NCBI RefSeq assembly: GCF_032121415.1
Contig: NZ_CP135079.1
Span: 930,001 to 994,000, forward strand
Direction: 5' to 3'
From: Streptomyces parvus
GTDB lineage: Bacteria > Actinomycetota > Actinomycetes > Streptomycetales > Streptomycetaceae
DNA length: 64,000 nt
Both the position numbers and the translations under genes were made by a program. This document shows positions 39,915-48,809 of this stretch, piece after piece. Each line of letters opens with the position of its first letter. Positions within the stretch are counted from its first letter, which is position 1. The notes beneath the pieces were generated by a model. That model had not been told where the DNA came from and made no database searches. It saw nothing but the letters and a program-made list of their open reading frames with translations.

Positions 39915-39936
39915 AGACGTAAGACATCTTACGTCT
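39915..39936. promoter_or_regulatory. nan operator 3, perfect 22-bp palindrome
   Basis: AGACGTAAGA, CA, TCTTACGTCT: ten-base perfect arms between the second GntR gene and nanA2. Its GACATCTTACGTCT core differs from the GACATCTGACGTCT of operators 1 and 2 by one base, so all three belong to one motif family. Confidence 0.85.
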
Positions 39937-40004
39937 CATGTCCCGGCTGCCTCGGCCTTTCGTACCGCCGGCCGGCGCCCCGAACGAGCTGGAGCCCCTT
40001 CACC

Positions 40005-40964
40005 ATGTCCTTGACCGCACCGCTGCACGGCGTCGTCCCGCCGGTCTGCACTCCGCTCGACGCTCGCGGGGAGGTCGACACCGCCTCCCTCACCCGGCTC
40101 GTCGGGCACCTCGTCGACGGTGGCGTGCATGGGCTTTTCGCCCTCGGTTCGACCAGCGAGGTCGCCTACCTGACCGACGCCCAGCGCGCCCTCGCCCTGG
40201 AGACCGTGGTCGCCGCGACCGCGGGCCGGGTCCCGGTCCTCGCCGGGGTCATCGACACGACGACCCCCCGGGTCGTCCAGCACGCCCGCACCGCCAAGGA
40301 GCTGGGGGCCGACGCGCTGGTCGCCACAGCGCCCTTCTACACCCGCACGCATCCCAAGGAGATCGCCGGGCACTTCCGCCGGCTGCGGGCCGACGTCGAC
40401 CTGCCGCTGTTCGCCTACGACATCCCGGTCGCCGTGCACTCCAAGCTCTCGGCCGCCCTGGTCCGCGAGCTCGCCGAGGACGGCACCCTGGCCGGTCTCA
40501 AGGACAGCAGCGGTGACGAGGGCGGGCTGCGCAGGCTCCTCGTCGAGCTCGGCGGGCGGGAGGGGCGGGCCCGGGGCCCCGTGCCGCACTTCAGCGTACT
40601 GACGGGGTCCGAACTCACCGTGGACGCCGCCCTGCTGGCCGGTGCCGACGGTGTCGTGCCCGGCCTCGGCAACGTGGACCCGGCCGGCTACGTACGGCTG
40701 TACGACGCCGCGCGCGCCGGTGACTGGGCGCTCGCCGTACGGGAGCAGGAACGGCTCATCGAGCTGTTCGCCATGGTCGACGCCGGCCCCGAGCACGAGA
40801 TGGGGCGCAGCTCCTCGGCGCTCGGCTCCTTCAAGGAGGCGCTGCGGCTGCTCAGCGTCGTCGACCACGGTGCCACCGCCTTCCCGCAGCTCCCGCTCTC
40901 CGTCGATTCCGTCGCCCTCGTGGCGGAGCGGCTGCGCGGCGCCGGTCTGCCGCTGGTCCGATGA
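40005..40964 (+). CDS. nanA: Second N-acetylneuraminate lyase-like (DapA family) aldolase
   Basis: A 319-residue class I aldolase closely related to the enzyme at 28800. They share APFYTRTH, the VHSKL segment, LKDSSGD with Schiff-base Lys166, AYDIPV with Tyr138, and PGLGNVDP. The pyruvate loop differs, GSTSEV here against GSSGET there, so the two may prefer different sialic acids or one may have a related aldolase role. It is first in the overlapping nanA-nanK-nanE operon behind operator 3. Next to NanK and NanE, this copy is the stronger candidate for the true lyase. Confidence 0.82.
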   Translation: MSLTAPLHGVVPPVCTPLDARGEVDTASLTRLVGHLVDGGVHGLFALGSTSEVAYLTDAQRALALETVVAATAGRVPVLAGVIDTTTPRVVQHARTAKELGADALVATAPFYTRTHPKEIAGHFRRLRADVDLPLFAYDIPVAVHSKLSAALVRELAEDGTLAGLKDSSGDEGGLRRLLVELGGREGRARGPVPHFSVLTGSELTVDAALLAGADGVVPGLGNVDPAGYVRLYDAARAGDWALAVREQERLIELFAMVDAGPEHEMGRSSSALGSFKEALRLLSVVDHGATAFPQLPLSVDSVALVAERLRGAGLPLVR

Positions 40965-41905
40965 CCGGGCGGGCGACCGGGGCCGTGGTCATCGGCCTCG
41001 ACCTCGGGGGCACGAAGATCGCGGCCGCGCTCTTCGCACCCGACGGCGGGGTGCTGGCCCGGCACACTAGGCCCACCCCGGCCCGGGAGGGCGCGACGGC
41101 CGTGCTCGGCGCCCTGGCCGAGGCCGCTGCCGCGGTGGACCCGGGCGCTCTGGCGACGGTGGTCGGTGTCGCCGCCGCCGGTGTGGTCGATCCTCGCCTC
41201 GGGAGGGTCACCAGCGCAACCGACTCCATCCGGGGGTGGGCCGGCACCGCACTCGGCAAGGGTCTCGCGGACCGTACGGGCCTGCCGGTGGCCTGCGACA
41301 ACGACGTCCGCGCCACCGCCGGGCCGGAGCTCGCCGCCCTGCCGGGCGGCCGCGGCTCGCTGCTGTTCGCGGCCGTGGGCACGGGGGTCGGAGGCGCCCT
41401 CGCCGTCGACGGACGGATGCTGCACGGCGCCGCCGGGATCGCCGGTCACCTCGGCCATCTGCCCAGCACGGAGGCGGCCGGGCTGTCGTGCACCTGCGGT
41501 GCCGTCGGGCACCTGGAGATCATCGCGTCCGGTCCGGGCATCACCGCCCACTACGAGCGGCTCTCCGGCATGTCGGCGGACCGGCTCGAAACGGTCGGCG
41601 CCCGCGCCGCCGGGGGCGACCAGGCAGCGGTACAGGCCATCACCACCGGCGCGGCGGCCATGGGCCGGGCGCTGGGCGGCCTTGCCAACACGCTCGGACC
41701 CGACCGGGTCGTCGTCGGGGGCGGGGTTCCCCACATCGGCGGGTTGTACCGGGACGCCCTGGCGTCCGCCTTCACCGCCGAGCTGATGCCACCCCTGCGC
41801 CGGCTCGTCCCCGTACCTCCGCTCCACGGTAAGGACGCCGCCGTCCTGGGCGCCGCGGTCCTGACCACCACCCTCCCCCTCCACCACCCGGGAGCACTCC
41901 GATGA
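40961..41905 (+). CDS. nanK: ROK-family N-acetylmannosamine kinase
   Basis: A 314-residue cytosolic sugar kinase phosphorylating ManNAc to ManNAc-6-phosphate. The ATP-binding DLGGTK is at 14-19, the catalytic Asp115 is in CDNDVRA, and the glycine-rich VGTGVGGAL loop is near 139. The ROK zinc motif is altered: His163 and His166 plus Cys177 and Cys179 are present, but the usual last Cys is His184 (CTCGAVGHLE). Overlap with the lyase (ATGA) and with nanE (ATGA) makes the operon tight. The pathway position supports ManNAc as substrate over glucose. Confidence 0.87.
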   Translation: MTGRATGAVVIGLDLGGTKIAAALFAPDGGVLARHTRPTPAREGATAVLGALAEAAAAVDPGALATVVGVAAAGVVDPRLGRVTSATDSIRGWAGTALGKGLADRTGLPVACDNDVRATAGPELAALPGGRGSLLFAAVGTGVGGALAVDGRMLHGAAGIAGHLGHLPSTEAAGLSCTCGAVGHLEIIASGPGITAHYERLSGMSADRLETVGARAAGGDQAAVQAITTGAAAMGRALGGLANTLGPDRVVVGGGVPHIGGLYRDALASAFTAELMPPLRRLVPVPPLHGKDAAVLGAAVLTTTLPLHHPGALR

Positions 41906-42609
41906 ACGCACAGCACCTGGCCGACACGCTCCGGGGCCGGCTGATCGTCTCCTGCCAGGCGCCCCCCGGCGACCCGATGCGGGACACCGCCACCCTGGTG
42001 CGGCTTGCCCGCGCGGCCGCCGCCGGCGGCGGATCCGCGATCCGCGCCAACGAGCCCGAGGTGGTCGCCGCGATCGTGGCGGCCGTGGACCTGCCGGTGA
42101 TCGGCCTGTGGAAGGACGGTGACACCGGTGTGTACATCACGCCGACCGTCCGGCACGCCCTGGCCGTCGCCGAGGCCGGCGCGGCCGTGGTCGCCGCCGA
42201 CGCCACCGACCGGCCGCGCCCGGACGGCTCCACCTTCGCCGAGCTGGTGAACGCCGTCCACGCGGCGGGAGCCCTGGTCATGGCCGACGTCGCCACACTG
42301 GCCGAGGGAGTCACCGCCGCCGCGCAGGGGGCCGACTTCGTCTCGACCACCCTCTCCGGCTACGTTCCCGGAACGCCGAAGCAGGCCGGCCCGGATCTGG
42401 CTCTCGTGGCCTCGCTCGCGGCGGCGATCTCCGTACCGGTCGTCGCCGAAGGACGGATCAGCTCCCCCGAGGAAGCTGCGGAGGCACTCGCCCGCGGCGC
42501 CCACAGCGTCGTGGTCGGCACGGCCATCACCGCGCCGACCGCCCTGACGTCCCGGTTCGTCGGCGCACTGGAGCAGGGACCAGGGCCCGGCCATCCGGTA
42601 CGCGGCTGA
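41902..42609 (+). CDS. nanE: N-acetylmannosamine-6-phosphate 2-epimerase
   Basis: Converts ManNAc-6-phosphate to GlcNAc-6-phosphate, linking sialic acid to amino-sugar catabolism. The 235-residue TIM barrel has the NanE signature LIVSCQAPPGDPM at the start. It also has GLWKDGDTGVYITPT, the DATDRPRP segment with the conserved Asp, MADVATLAEG with the catalytic Lys/Asp region, and VVAEGRISSPEEA with VVVGTAIT for phosphate binding. It is last in the nanA-nanK-nanE operon. NagA and NagB, needed for the next steps, are not in the window. The right direct repeat starts 72 bp later. Confidence 0.92.
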   Translation: MNAQHLADTLRGRLIVSCQAPPGDPMRDTATLVRLARAAAAGGGSAIRANEPEVVAAIVAAVDLPVIGLWKDGDTGVYITPTVRHALAVAEAGAAVVAADATDRPRPDGSTFAELVNAVHAAGALVMADVATLAEGVTAAAQGADFVSTTLSGYVPGTPKQAGPDLALVASLAAAISVPVVAEGRISSPEEAAEALARGAHSVVVGTAITAPTALTSRFVGALEQGPGPGHPVRG

Positions 42610-42682
42610 CCGCGGAGACCACAGTGATCGCCGCGTAGCCAACGAAAGGGCAGTCCACAAGGGTGTGCGCTGCCCCCCGTTG

Positions 42683-42790
42683 TACGCCGAGTACAAGGAG
42701 CCGCTGTACGCCGCTCCCCCGCTGCTCCAGCGCATGGTCGACGCGGGCCGCCTCGGCCGCAAGACGGACTCGGGCTTCTACGCCTACTGA
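42683..42790 (+). pseudogene. Orphan 3' fragment of a 3-hydroxybutyryl-CoA dehydrogenase gene
   Basis: The last 35 codons of the dehydrogenase (from YAEYKEPLYAAPP to the stop) recur here without any upstream part. The fragment ends in SGFYAY where the intact gene ends in SGFYPYG, and has Asp where the intact gene has Gly in the KTGSG segment. It is therefore not a plain copy but a slightly different 3' end. It has no start codon or ribosome binding site. It marks the right boundary of the sialic-acid island. Confidence 0.9.
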
Positions 42791-42801
42791 CCGTCCTGCG
42801 G

Positions 42802-42830
42802 CGGGCCCGGCGCTCACGCCGCCGGGCCCG
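42802..42830. terminator. Terminator after nanE and the orphan fragment
   Basis: CGGGCCCGGCG (42802-42812) pairs perfectly with CGCCGGGCCCG (42820-42830). It separates the convergent nanE operon and the S74-domain genes and can serve both strands. Confidence 0.75.
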
Positions 42831-42877
42831 TCGGGGCACGTCACCCGAGGTCAGGACGGCCGGTACCGAGGGCACTC

Positions 42878-43336
42878 CTAGGCTTTCTCCGCGGCTTTCC
42901 CCGAGGTCATGTGCGCAGGCGCACAGCTCGGATGCGCCTGCCGTGGACTCTCGGCTCGTAGGGCCTCGACTTCGCCTCGTAGTTCGGTCAGTTCCCGGTG
43001 CAGTGCCTGGATGGCGACGATGGCCACCCCGTTGGCGTCGGTGCAGCAGATCGTCCGGTCGTTCTCACCGACTCCGAACGCCTTCCACCAGTCCTGTGCC
43101 ATGGGGCCCAGGTGGCGTACGTGGGGCGGGTCCCAGTGGTACCGCCACGTGCTGACCGGTAGCCGCACCACCTGTTCCAGTACCTGGTAGCCGTTGACCG
43201 GATCGCTACCGCGCACCGCACCCGACACAGCACCGGATGCCAGACCAGCGGCAGAAGCATTCCGCCGCAGGCACATCCTGACCAGGGACGACGTCCGCAC
43301 CCTGGCCAGGGCCCCTTTCCACCGCCGGTGGCTCAT
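42878..43336 (-). CDS. C-terminal part of a split S74 (endosialidase-type chaperone) domain protein
   Basis: A 152-residue ORF. Residues 45-135 match the main part of the S74 intramolecular chaperone domain (GYQVLEQVVRLPVSTWRY, VRHLGPMAQDWWKAFGVG, TDANGVAIVAIQALHREL), ending in a coiled-coil-like helix. The first 44 residues are unrelated and Arg-rich. The beginning of the same domain (FSDRALKADVTAVVWER) is the end of the next ORF on this strand. The domain is thus interrupted by about 130 bp. The ATG overlaps the preceding stop as ATGA, so it could be translated by coupling, or the pair may be one broken gene. Confidence 0.65.
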   Translation of the reverse strand: MSHRRWKGALARVRTSSLVRMCLRRNASAAGLASGAVSGAVRGSDPVNGYQVLEQVVRLPVSTWRYHWDPPHVRHLGPMAQDWWKAFGVGENDRTICCTDANGVAIVAIQALHRELTELRGEVEALRAESPRQAHPSCAPAHMTSGKAAEKA

Positions 43337-43647
43337 CGCTCCCAGACCACCGCGGTGACGTCGGCCTTCAGTGCACGGTCCGAGAAGAGCAGGCTGCCTC
43401 CGCCACCGCGGTTCTGCGGGCTGTTCACCGGAAGCTGGACCAGACCGCTGCCGACCCCGCTGCTGTAGGCCGTCACGCCGACCGCCGTGCTCTCACGGTC
43501 TTTGTTGATCATCGTGGTGTCGTAAGCGGCGTTCCCCACCGCCAGGATGTTCGTGCTCGCGACGGCCGGACCGCTCAGCGCACCCGTACCGGTGGCCGCC
43601 GTAGCGGTCAGTACCAGCAGGCGGCGGGCAACGCGCTTCGTTGACAT
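43333..43647 (-). CDS. Secreted protein, N-terminal part of the split S74-domain gene
   Basis: A 104-residue product. A twin-Arg/Lys, hydrophobic signal peptide (residues 1-31, cleavage near AVA/ST) is followed by about 55 residues of small, Gly/Ser/Asn-rich sequence. It ends with SDRALKADVTAVVW, the first strand of an S74 chaperone domain, directly before the stop. The remainder of the domain is in the overlapping ORF downstream. GGAGGG precedes the ATG. S74 domains are found at the end of phage endosialidases and of bacterial surface proteins; here the chaperone is probably used for trimeric assembly of an exported fibre. Confidence 0.6.
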   Translation of the reverse strand: MSTKRVARRLLVLTATAATGTGALSGPAVASTNILAVGNAAYDTTMINKDRESTAVGVTAYSSGVGSGLVQLPVNSPQNRGGGGSLLFSDRALKADVTAVVWER

Positions 43648-43793
43648 CAAGCATCCCTCCGTTCGGGACGCCACGTGCGTCCCGACACCGCTAACGGCCC
43701 AACGCCCCAAAGGGCACGGAGATTTCGCCGACAACCCCTGAGGCCGGCTGTCGACCGTCCTTGCGACGGATCGGCCCGGAGGCTCTGTTCGGA

Positions 43794-44605
43794 TCAGCGG
43801 GACAGGTGGGACAGGTGGGCGGTGTTGAGGAGGTGGCGCAGGCGCAGGCCGTCGGGGGCGATGGCGGTGATGAGCGCCGCGGGGCCCGCGAGGGGGGTGA
43901 GGACCGCCAGCCCGTCCTGCGAGGTCTCGGTCAGGGTCTGGAAGGCGGGTGGTTCCGCCTCGAAGCCGGGGTCCACGATGAGGATGTGGCCGGTTGCCCG
44001 GTGGTGGGCGAGGACGGCCGGGCTGTCCCAGCCGGTGGCTCCCGGCCCGTAATCCGCCTCTTGGTCGAGGAGTACCCGTCCGCCGCGGCGGACGGTGAGC
44101 CGGGTGGTCACGCGGCCGGGGGGTTCACCTGTACGCCCGAGGACCAGTTCCTCGCGCAGGACGAGTCGGGCGGTGGGGGCGAGGTCGATCGTCCACGTCT
44201 GCCGCAGATTGCTGTCGGCGGCGCTGATCAGGGGTTTGGGCAGCCAGCGGAGTTCCGCGTGGTCCTCCACGGACACGTGCACGTCGTATGTGGCGTGTGC
44301 TGCGGTGGGGCCTCTCAGAGCGAGGGTCGCGGCCGCAGACGTGACGTGGAGGGCGGCACCACGCTGGGCGATGACCTCCATGCGCAGGCGGTCGCCGCCG
44401 AGGGGAGCGCTCATGGCCCCGACCACGCACACCCGCGCTTCGGCGCCCCGTGAGCGCAGCCGCCGGAGTTCGAAAGGGCCGTCGCCGTCGAGAACAGGCA
44501 GGACGGTGGCGCCTCCCCTGGCGGAGGCCGTGACGCGTGCCGTGGCCCGTACGCCGACGGCAGCCGTGCCGGGGGCTGTCGGAACGGCGGGTGCTGTGGC
44601 GGAAG

Positions 44606-44609
<4 letters not shown>
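43794..44609 (-). CDS. ureD: Urease accessory protein UreD
   Basis: A 271-residue scaffold that binds the urease apoprotein and, with UreF and UreG, delivers nickel. The family is weakly conserved; recognisable parts are the [20 protein letters not shown] segment and [12 protein letters not shown] near the end, plus a mostly beta composition. It is the last gene of the urease operon, overlapping ureG by ATGA. Assignment is supported by context as well as sequence. Confidence 0.88.
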
Positions 44610-45307
<698 letters not shown>

Positions 45308-45340
45308 CCGGTTTCCTTGTGTTGTGTTTCGTGGTCGGGG

Positions 45341-46015
45341 TCAGGAGGCGAAGAGGCGAGCGGGCCGGGTGGCGTGTTGCTGGGCACTGATGTCCAGAAG
45401 CGGCGCGGAAGCCGCGGGCAGGGCGCCGACTCCTTCTTCGCGGACTCGCTGTGCCGCGGCGGTGGCGGCCGCGGCGACGCGATCCAGCTCAGGCGCCAGG
45501 CGGGCGAGCACAGCGCTCGCGTCGAACGGGTCCAGGCTCAGCAGCCGGACCGTCGCGGTGGCCGGTCCGCTGACGGATTCGTACACCGCCGCGTACGCGG
45601 CGTCCAGCGGATCGAGTCCGGCCGACCGGGCGGCCACTCCCAGCACCACCGGCTGGTGCGCGCCGCGCGGCAGGGCCGCCGCGAGCGCGTCGAGTTCGGC
45701 CGACGGCCACGTGGCGCGGGCTGCCCGCATCATCTGCCGGCCCAGCTTGCGAGCGGTGTTCCGCAGGGCGGCCACGGGGGTACGTGCGTCGGCGGCCCGG
45801 TCAAGGGCCAGCGGATCGTGCCCGGTGGCGGCCGCGGCGGCCAGCGCCGCCGCGACCAGCCCGGCGGTGTGCAGCCGTCCCCGGCAGAACTCCGCCAGTG
45901 TGCCGACGTCCGTGATCCGGCCGGCGGCGACCGCCGGTTCGGCACCGCCCGAGTGGGCGTGGCCTCCGGCGGGGAACCGCCCGTCGGCCAGGATGAGCAG
46001 CGCGGCACGGTTCAT
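45341..46015 (-). CDS. ureF: Urease accessory protein UreF
   Basis: A 224-residue all-helical protein that activates and gates UreG during urease maturation. ILADGRFPAGGHAHSGG at the start is the UreF signature. The rest is Ala-rich and helical and ends with a short conserved tail. Its start lies 53 bp after the ureC stop, on the same strand, in the order ureAB-ureC-ureF-ureG-ureD. Confidence 0.92.
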   Translation of the reverse strand: MNRAALLILADGRFPAGGHAHSGGAEPAVAAGRITDVGTLAEFCRGRLHTAGLVAAALAAAAATGHDPLALDRAADARTPVAALRNTARKLGRQMMRAARATWPSAELDALAAALPRGAHQPVVLGVAARSAGLDPLDAAYAAVYESVSGPATATVRLLSLDPFDASAVLARLAPELDRVAAAATAAAQRVREEGVGALPAASAPLLDISAQQHATRPARLFAS

Positions 46016-46068
46016 TCTTCACTCCTCTGCTTGACGGCTCGGATCGGCTCGCTGCGCTCCGGGGAAGC

Positions 46069-48054
46069 TCAGAAGAGGAAGTAGCGCTGAGCCATGGGCA
46101 GTTCGGATACATACGCGCGGTCGACGATGTGGTCGTCGACGAAGGTCGTCACGTCCGTCACCTTCGCTCCGCCGATGATGACGTCGTAGGTGTCGGGATC
46201 GATGCGGACGTGCGGAGTGGCGTGGTTCTCCTTCATGTGGGCCTTTTTCACGCCGCGTGTGCCCGTGATCGCTTTGAACGGCTTGTTGAGTCTGGAGTTC
46301 TTGCCCAGGCCGTTGCCGATGGCGCGTTCGGTGACGAAGTTGTAGGAGAGGGAGCCGGGCGCCAGGCCGGTGGCCCCCCACATGGGGCGGGGGAGGACGG
46401 GCTGGGGAGTAGGGATCGACGCGTTGGCGTCGCCGACCTGCGCGTAGGCGATCTGGCCGCCCTTGATGACCATGTGGGGCTTGACGCCGAAGAACTTCGG
46501 CTCCCACAGGACCAGGTCGGCCAGTTTTCCGGTCTCCACGGAGCCGACGACGGCGTCGATGCCCTGGGCGAGTGCGGGGTTGATGGTGTATTTCGCGACG
46601 TACCGGCGAGCACGCCGGTTGTCCGCCAGAGGCGGCCGGGCCTCCGGGGTCGTGTCCCCCGCCGTTTCGTCCTGCGCTGTCCCGGCCTTCGGGCCGCCGG
46701 TCTCCGGCTCGTCCCGGGGCCGGTCCTCCTCCAGGAAGCCGCGGCGGACCTTCATGACGTGGGCGGTCTGCCACGTACGCATGATCATTTCGCCGATGCG
46801 GCCCATGGCCTGGGCGTCGGAGGACATGATCGAAATGGCACCGAGGTCGTGGAGGATGTCCTCGGCGGCCATCGTGGAGGGCCGGATCCGGGAGTCCGCG
46901 AAGGCGAGGTCCTCCTCGACCTTCGGGTTGAGGTGATGGCAGACCATCACCATGTCGAAGTGCTCCTTGACCGTGTTGACGGTCAGCGGACGGGTGGGGT
47001 TGGTGGAGGCGGGCAGCACGTTCGGCTCGCTCACCATCTTGATCATGTCGGGAGCGTGGCCGCCTCCCGCGCCCTCGACGTGGAAGACGTGGATGGAGCG
47101 GCCGTCGATGGCGCCGATGGTGTCCTGGACGAACCCGGCCTCGTTCAGCGAGTCGGCGTGGAGGGCGAGCTGGACCCCGGTCTCCTCGCACACCTCCAGG
47201 CACCGCTCGATGACCGCCGGTGTGGCGCCCCAGTCCTCGTGGATCTTCAGACCGAGGACCCCGGCATCGACCTGGGCGAGCATCGACTCCTTCGACATCG
47301 TGGCCCCCTTGCCGAGCAGCCCGATGTTCACCGGCGCGCTGTCCAGCGCCTCGAACATGCGGCTGACGTGCCAGGCGCCGGGAGTGACCGTGGTCGCCGT
47401 GCTGCCTTCCGCCGGGCCCGTACCGCCGCCGATGAGCGTGGTGACACCCGCCGCGAGCGCCTCGCGGACCTGGTCGGGGCAGATGAAGTGGACGTGCGTG
47501 TCGATCCCGCCGGCGGTCAGGATTTTGCCCTTGCCCGAGATGACCTCGGTGTCCGGCCCGATGACGAAGTCGGTGGGCCTGGGGCCGATCCCGTTGTGGG
47601 GTTCCGCGCCCTCATGGAGCGGGTTCATGGTCTCGGGGTTGTACGCCTTGCCCAGCGCGACGATGTTCCCGTCGCGGAGGGCGACGTCCGCCTTGACGAT
47701 GCCCCAGTGGTCCAGGACGACCACACCGGTGATGACGGTGTCCGGGGGGCTCGCCGCCGCGGGGCCGGCCGGCTTTCCGCGTTTCGTCTTCGCCGGGTCG
47801 CGCGGCACGACGGACTGTCCCATCGACTCGCGGATCACCTTGCCGCCGCCGAAGACCATCTCGTTGCCGCTGCGGCCGGGGCCGCCCGACCAGTCGTCCT
47901 CGATCTTGACGCTCAGCGCCGTGTCGGCGAGGCGGATACGGTCACGGGTCGTCGGCCCGAAACGGTCCGCGTAAGCCGGTCGCGTCAACGGGTCGAAGGC
48001 CGTCGGCTCTCCGGGGCAGCAGGAGCAGTCGGGGCACTGGACGGTGGTACTCAC
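46069..48054 (-). CDS. ureC: Urease alpha subunit, enlarged
   Basis: The catalytic urea-hydrolysing subunit, 661 residues against a usual ~570. The dinickel ligands are all present: His187 and His189 (DTHVHF), Lys270 (LGLKIHEDW), His299, His325 and Asp413 ([10 protein letters not shown]). The flap cysteine is Cys372 in VCHHLNP. The extra length comes from a Cys-rich N-terminus ([10 protein letters not shown]), a Lys/Pro/Ala segment near 88-104 and an acidic, Pro/Thr-rich insert near 442-480. GTG start overlapping the ureAB stop by 4 bp. Activity is expected because no active-site residue is missing. Confidence 0.95.
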   Translation of the reverse strand: MSTTVQCPDCSCCPGEPTAFDPLTRPAYADRFGPTTRDRIRLADTALSVKIEDDWSGGPGRSGNEMVFGGGKVIRESMGQSVVPRDPAKTKRGKPAGPAAASPPDTVITGVVVLDHWGIVKADVALRDGNIVALGKAYNPETMNPLHEGAEPHNGIGPRPTDFVIGPDTEVISGKGKILTAGGIDTHVHFICPDQVREALAAGVTTLIGGGTGPAEGSTATTVTPGAWHVSRMFEALDSAPVNIGLLGKGATMSKESMLAQVDAGVLGLKIHEDWGATPAVIERCLEVCEETGVQLALHADSLNEAGFVQDTIGAIDGRSIHVFHVEGAGGGHAPDMIKMVSEPNVLPASTNPTRPLTVNTVKEHFDMVMVCHHLNPKVEEDLAFADSRIRPSTMAAEDILHDLGAISIMSSDAQAMGRIGEMIMRTWQTAHVMKVRRGFLEEDRPRDEPETGGPKAGTAQDETAGDTTPEARPPLADNRRARRYVAKYTINPALAQGIDAVVGSVETGKLADLVLWEPKFFGVKPHMVIKGGQIAYAQVGDANASIPTPQPVLPRPMWGATGLAPGSLSYNFVTERAIGNGLGKNSRLNKPFKAITGTRGVKKAHMKENHATPHVRIDPDTYDVIIGGAKVTDVTTFVDDHIVDRAYVSELPMAQRYFLF

Positions 48055-48764
48055 ACCTGCTCCTTGTGGAATGAACCCTTGACCTTGTCGAGCGAGCCGT
48101 TGACCTTCTCCGGCAGCCCCTCGATCCTGCCGCGCAGGCCGTGGACCACTCGGGCGCCCTCGATGGGGACGAGCTGGACCTTCTCGGTGATGCCGGGTTC
48201 GAATCGCACCGAGCTGCCGGCGGGGACGTTCAGACGCCTGCCCCATGCCTCCTTGCGGACGAACTCCAGCCCGTCGTTGGCCTCGGCGAAGTGGTAGTGG
48301 GAGCCGACCTGGACGGGCCGGTCGGTCGGATTGGCGACCATCAGCTCCGTCACCTGGCCGAGCTGCCTGTGGCGTTCGTTGAAGATCACCACCTCGTCCT
48401 CCTTCACCGGGGAGAAGTCGACCCTCCCCGGACAGGTGACCGGCTCCTCGTCCTCTCCCGCCTCCGGGAACGGCCCGTGAATGGTGACCAGTTTCGTCCC
48501 GTCGGGGAACGTGGCCTCCACCTGCACGTTCTCGATCATCTCGGGAACGCCCTCCATGACCTCCTCCCGCGACAGCACCTTGCGGCCGGACGACATCAGC
48601 TCGGCCACGGTCCTGCCGTCCCGGGCCCCTTCGAGAACATGCACGATCAACAGCGCCATTGCTTCCGGGTAGTTCAGCAGCACGCCGCGGGTCCGGCGCT
48701 TCTCCGCCACGTCGGCGGCCACGTGCATCATCAGGCGTTCTTGCTCGTGTGGGGTGAGGTGCAC
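48051..48764 (-). CDS. ureAB: Fused urease gamma-beta subunit
   Basis: A 237-residue fusion. Residues 1-100 are the gamma subunit ([39 protein letters not shown]) and residues 115-225 the beta subunit ([30 protein letters not shown]). Gamma-beta fusions are best known from Helicobacter but also occur in second urease clusters of streptomycetes. The GTG at 48764 is chosen because it places the HLTPHEQ start correctly and AGGGA lies seven bases upstream. It is first in the operon; a short hairpin lies in its leader. Confidence 0.94.
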   Translation of the reverse strand: MHLTPHEQERLMMHVAADVAEKRRTRGVLLNYPEAMALLIVHVLEGARDGRTVAELMSSGRKVLSREEVMEGVPEMIENVQVEATFPDGTKLVTIHGPFPEAGEDEEPVTCPGRVDFSPVKEDEVVIFNERHRQLGQVTELMVANPTDRPVQVGSHYHFAEANDGLEFVRKEAWGRRLNVPAGSSVRFEPGITEKVQLVPIEGARVVHGLRGRIEGLPEKVNGSLDKVKGSFHKEQV

Positions 48765-48789
48765 AGATATGTCCCTGCATCGGCTTCCA

Positions 48790-48809
48790 CCCAGGACTCC
48801 TGTCCTGGG
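48790..48809 (-). promoter_or_regulatory. Leader hairpin before ureAB
   Basis: CCCAGGAC, TCCT, GTCCTGGG: a perfect 8-bp stem with four-base loop, 25 bases upstream of the ureAB start codon. It could be an operator or an RNA leader structure; nothing decides between them. Confidence 0.4.

Larger units (their letters stand above)
42681..42830. repeat. Right direct repeat flanking the nan island
   Basis: Counterpart of 27841-27992, identical for 87 bases from 42681. It includes the dehydrogenase 3' end and a terminator with the same GCGGGCCCGGCGCTCAC core as the left side. The sequences diverge after the hairpin. Confidence 0.9.

Noticed and set aside
27954..42680. Integrase or transposase inside the island
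   Set aside because: Every convincing gene in the interval belongs to sugar uptake, catabolism or regulation; no recombinase motif was seen in the remaining gaps.
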